DNA from: Sphingomonas mali NBRC 15500
Lineage (GTDB): Bacteria; Pseudomonadota; Alphaproteobacteria; Sphingomonadales; Sphingomonadaceae
Assembly: GCF_001598415.1 (NCBI RefSeq)
Contig: NZ_BCYX01000004.1
Coordinates: 124,001 to 188,000, forward strand
Length of the DNA stretch: 64,000 nt
Reading direction: 5' to 3'
The notes beneath the pieces are model-generated. The model did not search any database, had not been told where the DNA came from, and worked only from the letters and a program-made list of their open reading frames with translations. The position numbers were made by a program, and so were the translations under genes. Shown piece by piece: positions 38,330-45,866 of this stretch; position 1 is the first letter of the stretch, and every line of letters starts with the position of its first letter.

Positions 38330-39766
38330 TCAGCGCCTTAACGAGCCCTTCGCGACGCCCCGGCGAAAGCCGCGCAGGATTTTCCCTTCGGTACTCACAG
38401 CGAGCGTATCGAGATCTACCCGCATGTGCCCGCCGAAGAGCAGATAATAGTATTTCATCTGCTCCGCCCACCAATAGCCGGGACAATTATCGCCCTGCTT
38501 CATCGGTCTCGTCGTGATATCGGCAAGTGAGGTGTACCCATAGGCCGCGCGGCTAGTCCGTTTCATCGTGCGATAATGCTCCGCAGCGAGCATAGGATAG
38601 CGATCGTTACGGTCGAGCAGCCAGAGGTTTAGGCAGGCGTCGGGAAATTCCGGCCGGAGGCCGGTGCCTCGCGTCAGGGGGCGCCGCTGTCGGACATCGA
38701 TGATCTCGGGGATCACGTCGAAATTGGACTGCATCTCGACGAACGTCGCGAGATACGCCTCGCCCTCGGCGCGATGGCCAGTTTGGCCAAGTAAGCCCGC
38801 ATAATAGGCGGCAAGCTCACTCTGCGTGCCGGAGGTCGCTTCACCGGATTCAAAATCGACCATCGGGAACCAGAGCCGGCCGTCATAGCGCTTGGCCTGG
38901 TGCGCAAGCTGCTGTGCGCTACATTCCTCGGACCAGCCCTTCATCTCGATATCGCCAAACAGGTCCCACGCGTCCCACAGATATTCGTAAAAACTGTCGG
39001 CATAGATATCGATCGAAGCGTTGCGGCTGGTAAACCTGCCGGTCTCTGCATGGATGTTCGCGGCCATCAGGCCGATGGGCGAGCGCAGATCGAGGGCATG
39101 TTTCATCGCCCGCTTCGCCGCGCTGTAGTAGCGATCGTCACCGGTTAACCTGCCCAGCAGGCCAAACTCGCTGGTATAGGTGCCGATCTCAGCAAGGTTC
39201 GTATCGGGATCACGGACTGCACCGGTCTTCAGGTTCACGTACCGGTATGGAAGACCATGGGGTGAGGCTTCGAAAGCCTTCATCAGCCGATTGGCAAGGT
39301 CCTGTGCCCGCTCGAGCAGCATCGGATCGCCACAGGCCAGATGCGCGGAGAGAAGTCCCCCGACCAGGCGGATATTGGTTTCGAAGACTTGGGCATCTCC
39401 GTCGATGTCGAAGTCGAGATGGGCCTTGACCCAGTCGACACCCTCCTGGAACTCCTCATCGAGTCCCATGAGCCACAAGGTATCAAGCGCCTCGACGCAC
39501 GACAGCCCAAGATCATGTCCCTCGATGAAGAAGGAACGGGAAGATCCGGATACCGGATTTATTTCGTCTTTCCCCCACGCCCGCTCGCGGTAGTTGCGCC
39601 ATGCCCAGCGAAACTCGCTTCGGACATCCGCGGCGAGCGTGCGCCACTCTTCCCCTGGCCGGCTGGAACCCGTCCCGATAGCACCGGAAGGGCCGCTCGC
39701 CAGCCCGGCAAAAGCCCCGCCGAGGATCTTGAGGATGGTGCGTCGAGGCAGATCTGCCGAAATCAT
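38330..39766 (-). CDS. Glycoside hydrolase family 47 alpha-mannosidase, exported
   Basis: 478 residues. A short N-terminal export signal begins MISADLPRRTILKILGG. The GH47 pattern is strong: WRNYRERAWGKDEINPVSG, then SCVEALDTLWLMGLDEEFQEGVDWV and NIRLVGGLLSAHLACGD. GH47 enzymes remove alpha-1,2-linked mannose from high-mannose N-glycans; bacterial members are few. The ATG overlaps the preceding gene's stop (ATGA). It is the last gene of the locus with the TonB receptor. Confidence 0.88.
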   Translation of the reverse strand: MISADLPRRTILKILGGAFAGLASGPSGAIGTGSSRPGEEWRTLAADVRSEFRWAWRNYRERAWGKDEINPVSGSSRSFFIEGHDLGLSCVEALDTLWLMGLDEEFQEGVDWVKAHLDFDIDGDAQVFETNIRLVGGLLSAHLACGDPMLLERAQDLANRLMKAFEASPHGLPYRYVNLKTGAVRDPDTNLAEIGTYTSEFGLLGRLTGDDRYYSAAKRAMKHALDLRSPIGLMAANIHAETGRFTSRNASIDIYADSFYEYLWDAWDLFGDIEMKGWSEECSAQQLAHQAKRYDGRLWFPMVDFESGEATSGTQSELAAYYAGLLGQTGHRAEGEAYLATFVEMQSNFDVIPEIIDVRQRRPLTRGTGLRPEFPDACLNLWLLDRNDRYPMLAAEHYRTMKRTSRAAYGYTSLADITTRPMKQGDNCPGYWWAEQMKYYYLLFGGHMRVDLDTLAVSTEGKILRGFRRGVAKGSLRR

Positions 39767-40620
39767 GGCCGCGCCGGATTTGGCTTGGTCGCAGGCGACG
39801 CGGATACCGATCCCGGCGATGCCGGCTGACCGGGCGTCTCGACCGATTGAGCCAGCCGCCTGTCCGCCGTCATCTGCTCGATCAGTCGCCGCGCCTGTTC
39901 CAGACGCTCCGGCGTCGGCGGGGGACCAACCTGTCTGACCACCATTGCCGAACCGGCAAGATAGTCAGCCCAGAGCTGGTCAAGCGTCTCGCCGGTAAAT
40001 TTCTTCCAGCGCCGATCCTTGTATTTTCCGGCCTGTAAAAGATCGAACAGCGCTTTGACGATTCCTTTGTGGCCGTTCGTCTCCAACCAGGAGAGGAAGC
40101 GAGCCGTGACCCTGTAGCCCTCGTCATATCGTGTTTTCGGTCCCGGTGCGGGCATACCCCAGTGTGCCCCTGCGTTGTCGATGCCGTAGACCGATCGCGC
40201 GTAGTCGGCGCTGCCCTCGATCAACCAGAGCGGCTGGTTGCCGTGACCTCCTTCCTGAATGATATGCATGAGTTCATGGGTCACCAGATCGACGTCTTCT
40301 GGATGTTCCTTGAGCCGAATCGGATTGATCATGATCCTGCCGTTCTCGGCAGCGGCGATCCCGGTCCAGGCGGGATCGATCGCGATTTGCACCTTGCGCG
40401 GCGCGTCCGGTCGGAAGTCGGCAGCCATCTGCGGATAGACCGCGAAAAACGTCTCGATGATCCGGTCGGCGACGTTCTGATCAGCGGAGCCCGTCAAATC
40501 GCGAAAGTCGACCGAGAAAGTGCCTCGGGTGACCACGCTGCTGTTCGCAGCGGCGGCAGGCACCGCAGAGCTTACAGATACTGCCCCAATGAGCAGGGTG
40601 GCGCACAGCAGAAGTCTCAC
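39763..40620 (-). CDS. Basic-secretory-protein-like metallopeptidase, secreted
   Basis: 285 residues with a signal peptide (LLLCATLLIGAVSV). The zinc-binding motif THELMHIIQ is near residue 119 and is followed by PLWLIEGSADYARSVYGID, the pattern of the plant and bacterial basic secretory protein family of likely zinc peptidases. A GTG start at 40620 has GGAGG eleven to fifteen bases upstream; an ATG-like codon at 40665 lacks it. The stop overlaps the GH47 start. Confidence 0.82.
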   Translation of the reverse strand: MRLLLCATLLIGAVSVSSAVPAAAANSSVVTRGTFSVDFRDLTGSADQNVADRIIETFFAVYPQMAADFRPDAPRKVQIAIDPAWTGIAAAENGRIMINPIRLKEHPEDVDLVTHELMHIIQEGGHGNQPLWLIEGSADYARSVYGIDNAGAHWGMPAPGPKTRYDEGYRVTARFLSWLETNGHKGIVKALFDLLQAGKYKDRRWKKFTGETLDQLWADYLAGSAMVVRQVGPPPTPERLEQARRLIEQMTADRRLAQSVETPGQPASPGSVSASPATKPNPARP

Positions 40621-40808
40621 GCGGACAAATCCTCCAACGGTGATGGGGAGCGCTGAACAGCGCAAAGCAAATTTGTCGGCCGCTGGCGGCAGGTCGATCC
40701 GTGACGGTCAGGGCGCGGGCGGCTGTTGAAATATTGCGGCGAACCAGGGACTGGCCGTCGTCATCTGGACGCGGCGTGGGTCTGCACCCGCGCCGCGCCC
40801 GGGCCGGC

Positions 40809-43800
40809 TCAGAAGCTTTGCTTCAGGCTGACGTAAAAGCTCCGCAGCTTCGGATCTCCATAGAAGCTATAGAGGAAAAGAGAGGACGTATCGACCGGTG
40901 GGCGCGTACCAAGCACATTGTTGACCCCCGCCGCCAGCGTCGTCTTCGGGAGGATTTTGTAACTGCCAAACAGGTCATGATAGGTCTGTGCCGAGACGCG
41001 TGCCGAGCCCTGCAACGGCTGGAGGCTATGATCCTGGCTCAACCAGTATCCACTGAAATGATGGACGCGCCAGCCCAGGCTCCATTTATCGGCCGAATAG
41101 GAGGCCGTTGCATTACCTTTCCAGGAAACGCCACCGGAGCCCGGAAATGCGAAGAACGAAGCGCCGGCAACCCCCAGGAAGTTGTTGAGCGGCTGTGACG
41201 GTGACTGCTGCGATTCCAGCGTCAGCTGCCATGTCGCGTTCGCATCGATATGTAGCGCGCCGCCAAACAAGCCGTGGTCATAGCTCGCCGCGAAATCGAG
41301 CGAGTCCGAGCGAGCGTAGGACAGGTTGGCCCAGGAGACATCCACATTGGTGATTGCGCCGACCGTGTAGCCCTTCGCTCTGTCGGCATCGGTCAGGGCC
41401 GCACGCGTGAACCGCTCCGGATGCGCCGCCAGGAAGTCGTTGAACTGCGGCTGCACGCTTGCCGCAAAGGAAAACAAGATGCTGGACGGCAGAAAATAGG
41501 TGTTGTTCTGCGTTATCCGCGTCCAATCGAGCGAGAGCCGAAGCCCCGGCAGGATGTGGGGCGTCACGATCGTGCCGAAAGACCAGCTTTTCGACGTCTG
41601 CGGCGCCAGATCGGGGTTTCCTCCGAGTTCGGCGGGAATGAGACGAATCGAGCCGAGAAACGGCGTTCCGATCGCCTCGTTGCCGCGGCGCGGATCGGTG
41701 ACGTTCACGATCGTCTGGCCCGATTCCCCTGTAAACGGGTTTGTGAGTTGCCCGTCATTCTTGGTGAGGGCGTTAAGGAAGGGGGGCTGGTACCCTGTGG
41801 AATAAGACCCGCGGAATGCAAGGTCCTGGAATACCGACCATTTCACTGCGATCACCGGATTCACCGAACCGCTGCGCGTCCGGACGAACTGAATAGGCAA
41901 CTTTGTCGTCGGATCGACAGCGGGAGGGCATGCGGCGTCGAACTCCGCCGGGAGAAGCGCGCCCGCATGGCTTACGCACTGAATGGCGCTGTTTGCACCG
42001 ACCTGGATATAGTGGTCATAACGATAGGCGAGCTGCAGCTCGAGTCCACGAAACAACGGGACGTGATTATCCTTGCCGAGAATCGGAAGCCTGACCTCTC
42101 CGTAAACGCTGTCGGTGGTCTGGGAACGCTGCGGCGTATAGCCGATCGACGAGAAGCTCAGGTTGTTGGCAATGAACAGGCTATCACCAAGCGATGTCTT
42201 ATTCTCTTCCACCTGTAGCGTTACGATCGGCTTTCCACCCCATAGCTTCAGCCAAGGCGCGGGCCCGGCAGCCTTGAGCGTATAACTTCGGTTCGACGAG
42301 CGCGAAGGCTGCGTCACCGTTCCGAAGGGTGGCTGGAGGAAGTCATAGGGGATCGGATTCTGTAAGACATCCTGCAGGACGTTGATGGTACCGGTCTTCG
42401 TAATCCCATCGATCGTCGCCTGAGTCAGGCCCGCCGCAGCGCCAATGCTGCGAAAGCGGCCCCAATTCCAATTGCCGTCGAGATCGGCCTGCCAGTTGAA
42501 TGGAAGAGCGACGACGACGCCCGCGAGCAGGCGCTTGTTGCTGCTGATGTTCTCGAGGCGTTGAGTCTGCGTCGATGGCACGGAGACCGTGATCGCTTGG
42601 GTGAAAGGGTTGCTTGCGGCACCGGCGGCAATCTGGAACTGATCTGGGACCGGACTCGCGATCGTCGGACTGTTGAAGCGCGAATAGTCGAATTCACCAT
42701 ATGCGCTCAGCCACTTGTTGAAGGTCCGCTTCACCGTCAGCGATCCATTCAATTGCTGCGAAGCGTTCAACAGGGTGGCGAGTTTTCCGGCACCGCCGCG
42801 CGGCGTGACGGCCCCGGGAGCGAGCGCTTGGTTCTGCTGCCCCGCATTAGCGAGCAACGCACCTGCGCCGTCTTGCCCAACACCGCGAAAGCCTCTGGGA
42901 ACGAAGGTGACGTTGGACCCGAGGTTCGTCACGCCGTTCACTGCATATTGCGGCTTGAGCACCAGATTGGCCCCGCTCTGGCTGATGACGTTCGGCGTGG
43001 CACTGTCGAGCAGCCCGAGTTCGTCGACATAATTGGGATCGTTCTTCAGGATGAAAGCGCGGCCGCGCTGCGCAAAATCACGCTCGCCCGACAGAAGTGA
43101 ATCGGTCTTTTGCCAAGCGCCCGTGAATGAAATCCGCGTCTTGCCGTGCTCGATCGGAAAACTTCCGCTCAAGGTGAGACGCCTGTCCGCAGCTTTGAAA
43201 TCGCCGGTGTTGCCGTAATAAGCGTTCGCCTCGATGCCGCGATAATTGCGCCGCATGATGATATTGATCACCCCGCCGACGGCATCGCTGCCGTAAATCC
43301 CGGATGCCGAGGAAGCGAGCACTTCGACGCGCTCGATGGCATCGAGCGGGATCCCGTTGATCGACGACTGATCGATGACGCCCGACCCGGTATTGCCCTG
43401 CGAATAGCGCCGGCCATCCACCAGGATCAGCGTCGCTCCGCTGCCCAGCCCCCGAAGGTTGATGATGCTCTGGCTCTTGCTGTTACGCTGCTGAAGCGAT
43501 GTGCTGCCCGAGGTATTCGAGCCTAGATAGTTGCGGAAAAAATCGTCGAGATTGGTCGCCCCCGAACGCTCAATCTGGTCGTGATCGAACACAACATAGG
43601 GCTGCGCGTCGTCGCGCGTCCGCTGGATATCGAGATTCAGATTCCAGTTCTTGGTCCCGACGACCAGAATGTCCGGGATCGCCGACTTTCCATCCGGAGT
43701 TCTACCCTGCGACGCGTAAATGTCGCGTACCTTGTCCCTGGCTTCGTCGATAGCCGCTTCGCTCGGCGCACGCTGGATCATGATTGCGCCGCTCGGCGCC

Positions 43801-44087
43801 TTCTCGAACATGAGCCCGGTTTCCGCCAGCAGATGCCGGAGCGCCTCTTCCGGCGTAAAGTTGCCGTGCAGTCGGGCCGACTGCTTGCCGCGGACAAGGT
43901 CCTCGGTGAAAATAAGCTGCCTGCCAGACTCCTTACCAAACGCCCGAAGTGCCTGAGAGAGAGATGTCGCTGGAATATCGTAAGTATGGGTCTGAGCGAA
44001 GGCGGGCGCACTCACACAGAACAGGCTGGCCGCACAAACCGTGGTGAGCAAGAGAACGCCGTGGGCGCGTGAACGCTTCTTCATCAT
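40809..44087 (-). CDS. TonB-dependent outer membrane receptor with STN domain
   Basis: 1092 residues. A signal peptide ends at AFAQ. An STN domain (about 35-110; YDIPATSLSQALRAFGKESGRQLIF) precedes the plug (GATNLDDFFRN to NIIMRRNYRG) and a large 22-strand-type barrel ending in KQSF with a terminal Phe. STN domains signal to FecR-type anti-sigma factors, and such a pair is encoded immediately upstream. The ligand is unknown; neighbours point to a glycopeptide or oligosaccharide. Confidence 0.95.
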   Translation of the reverse strand: MMKKRSRAHGVLLLTTVCAASLFCVSAPAFAQTHTYDIPATSLSQALRAFGKESGRQLIFTEDLVRGKQSARLHGNFTPEEALRHLLAETGLMFEKAPSGAIMIQRAPSEAAIDEARDKVRDIYASQGRTPDGKSAIPDILVVGTKNWNLNLDIQRTRDDAQPYVVFDHDQIERSGATNLDDFFRNYLGSNTSGSTSLQQRNSKSQSIINLRGLGSGATLILVDGRRYSQGNTGSGVIDQSSINGIPLDAIERVEVLASSASGIYGSDAVGGVINIIMRRNYRGIEANAYYGNTGDFKAADRRLTLSGSFPIEHGKTRISFTGAWQKTDSLLSGERDFAQRGRAFILKNDPNYVDELGLLDSATPNVISQSGANLVLKPQYAVNGVTNLGSNVTFVPRGFRGVGQDGAGALLANAGQQNQALAPGAVTPRGGAGKLATLLNASQQLNGSLTVKRTFNKWLSAYGEFDYSRFNSPTIASPVPDQFQIAAGAASNPFTQAITVSVPSTQTQRLENISSNKRLLAGVVVALPFNWQADLDGNWNWGRFRSIGAAAGLTQATIDGITKTGTINVLQDVLQNPIPYDFLQPPFGTVTQPSRSSNRSYTLKAAGPAPWLKLWGGKPIVTLQVEENKTSLGDSLFIANNLSFSSIGYTPQRSQTTDSVYGEVRLPILGKDNHVPLFRGLELQLAYRYDHYIQVGANSAIQCVSHAGALLPAEFDAACPPAVDPTTKLPIQFVRTRSGSVNPVIAVKWSVFQDLAFRGSYSTGYQPPFLNALTKNDGQLTNPFTGESGQTIVNVTDPRRGNEAIGTPFLGSIRLIPAELGGNPDLAPQTSKSWSFGTIVTPHILPGLRLSLDWTRITQNNTYFLPSSILFSFAASVQPQFNDFLAAHPERFTRAALTDADRAKGYTVGAITNVDVSWANLSYARSDSLDFAASYDHGLFGGALHIDANATWQLTLESQQSPSQPLNNFLGVAGASFFAFPGSGGVSWKGNATASYSADKWSLGWRVHHFSGYWLSQDHSLQPLQGSARVSAQTYHDLFGSYKILPKTTLAAGVNNVLGTRPPVDTSSLFLYSFYGDPKLRSFYVSLKQSF

Positions 44088-44168
44088 TTCCCCCTAAAGC
44101 GGCCGTTACGGCCTTCCGTCGGGAGACGCGGAGCATTCAGAAATCCTCCACGGATTCGTCACAATTCT

Positions 44169-45173
44169 TCAGTTTTTCGGCTCGATCGTCGTCGTGCCTC
44201 CACTTTCTACTGCCTTCACAGGAAGATAGTGCGTCACGACGTCGACGAATGTCGCCACATCGCCTGCCTTGAACACGCCGCTGATCTTCATCGCGGCAGC
44301 GCCTGGCGCAACAACGATCGGTTCGTCACTATATCGCGCGATCCTTTCTGCGACCAAACCCATCGGCTCATCAGAGAAAACCAAGGTTCCCCCTTCCCAG
44401 GCCGTCGCATTGTCCAGATTGACCTGCGCGACTGACTGACGCGCCCCGGGCGAGATCACGAGCTGTTGTCCGGGCGTGAGCGACACGGCGGCGCGCGGCT
44501 TCGACCGGAAGGCAACCAGCGGTGCCATATCGAGCTTGCGGTCGACGACGACCACCCTGCCCTCGATCAACGTGACCATCGTCTTCCCACCAAGGAGATC
44601 CACGTTGAATGCCGTCCCCGTGGCGATGACAGTTCGATCGCCGGCCTGAACCAGAAAAGGCCTCATCAGATCATGCGCGACGTCGAACCGTGCCTGGCCC
44701 TTGATCAGTTCCAGCTTCCGCGTATCGCCGGTAAAACGGACCGCGAGTTGCGTGTCCGCGTCGAGCGAGGCTTTTGAGCCGTCCGCCAGGGTGACGACCC
44801 GGCGTTCTCCCAGCGCGGTACGATATATCTCCGGCTGCCTGGACCACCACACCCCCCCACCGGAGATCAGGATCAGAAGGCAGGCCGCTACCGCCAGCCA
44901 CCAGCCGCCTCGCGTGCGCAGCACAGGTCTGCTACGCCTTGCTCGACGGAGCGCGTCGCTTCGAAATCTCAGCAGATCAGGTGAATTCGCATGTTCGCCG
45001 AGAAGCAGCCAGTCGGCTTGGACATGGTCCCAGGCGAGCATGTTTCGCGGGTCGGCCGCGAGCCACGCCTCGAAATCGTCATTTGTCTCAAGATCATGCT
45101 CCGCGAGGTGCACACGCCACGCGCTGGCCTCCGCCAGGCGTACGACGTCCTCGCGCTGTGGGGTCGCGGTCAT
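44169..45173 (-). CDS. fecR: FecR-family anti-sigma factor
   Basis: 334 residues. An N-terminal cytoplasmic part has DFEAWLAADPRNMLAWD, then one transmembrane helix at about residues 90-110 and a periplasmic FecR domain (YRTALGERRVVTLADGS, ATGTAFNVD). It would hold the FecI-type sigma factor until the TonB receptor's STN domain signals through it. The start overlaps the sigma factor stop by four bases (ATGA). Confidence 0.93.
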   Translation of the reverse strand: MTATPQREDVVRLAEASAWRVHLAEHDLETNDDFEAWLAADPRNMLAWDHVQADWLLLGEHANSPDLLRFRSDALRRARRSRPVLRTRGGWWLAVAACLLILISGGGVWWSRQPEIYRTALGERRVVTLADGSKASLDADTQLAVRFTGDTRKLELIKGQARFDVAHDLMRPFLVQAGDRTVIATGTAFNVDLLGGKTMVTLIEGRVVVVDRKLDMAPLVAFRSKPRAAVSLTPGQQLVISPGARQSVAQVNLDNATAWEGGTLVFSDEPMGLVAERIARYSDEPIVVAPGAAAMKISGVFKAGDVATFVDVVTHYLPVKAVESGGTTTIEPKN

Positions 45174-45718
45174 CGGCTTTCGCGTTCAAACCGCAGTGCC
45201 AGATGCATGGTGACCCGCATGATCTCCTTTTCGACGGTGCTCCGGCTGATACCGTACAGGGAAGCAATGTCGTGCTGTTTCATGTTTTCTAGGCGGAACA
45301 AAATGTAAATGTCGCGGGTCCGTTCGTTGAGTTCGCTGAGCGCGCGCACAACCTGTGCGACACTCTCTCTCCCAAGCAAGACGCGCTCGGGGTCGCGATC
45401 CTCCAAAAATTCTCCAGCAATTTCATCGACGGGCCCAAAATAGACGTCCGACAAGAGCGCGGTATTGCGGACCTGACCGCGGCGGCCGCGATCGCGAAGC
45501 AGGTTGATCGCGATCTGGAAGACGAAACCCTTCGGGTCCACCGGCGATGAGGCATTGCTGGAGTTCAGCAATCGAGAAAAAACCTCCTGCGTCAGATCCT
45601 CGGCGTCAGCCCGATCCTTCACCCGGCGCATGAAGAACCGGATGAGCGGAAGGCGAAGCTCGGCATATAGATGTTCGGCGCGACAATCGCCGTCCCGGAA
45701 TCCCTTCCGCAGCGCCAT
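45170..45718 (-). CDS. fecI: FecI-type ECF sigma factor
   Basis: 182 residues. Sigma-70 region 2 (RADAEDLTQEVFSRLL) and region 4 (NMKQHDIASLYGISRSTVEKEI) are clear. It should direct RNA polymerase to the TonB receptor gene. The ATG at 45718 is preferred to a TTG at 45766. It forms a coupled pair with fecR and is the first step of the surface-signalling system for the downstream TonB gene. Confidence 0.93.
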   Translation of the reverse strand: MALRKGFRDGDCRAEHLYAELRLPLIRFFMRRVKDRADAEDLTQEVFSRLLNSSNASSPVDPKGFVFQIAINLLRDRGRRGQVRNTALLSDVYFGPVDEIAGEFLEDRDPERVLLGRESVAQVVRALSELNERTRDIYILFRLENMKQHDIASLYGISRSTVEKEIMRVTMHLALRFERESR

Positions 45719-45779
45719 CACCGCCGCGCCCTGCCTTCCGGCCCGCCAAACGAACGGGGGGCGCAAACCGGCGATCGAC

Positions 45780-45802
45780 CGGCCGGACGATTCGTCCGGC
45801 CG
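45780..45802. terminator. Hairpin between the M16 peptidase gene and fecI
   Basis: A perfect 9-bp stem CGGCCGGAC with GTCCGGCCG around a 5-base loop in the 148-base gap. No clear run of T follows on the minus strand, so it may be a weak terminator or an attenuator that separates M16 and sigma expression. A run of nine C at about 45843-45851 also lies in the gap. Confidence 0.45.
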
Positions 45803-45866
45803 AGCGTTGCTCCCAGCATGCCTGGACGGCCGGGCCGGCCATCCCCCCCCCGGACTCCGTGCATTT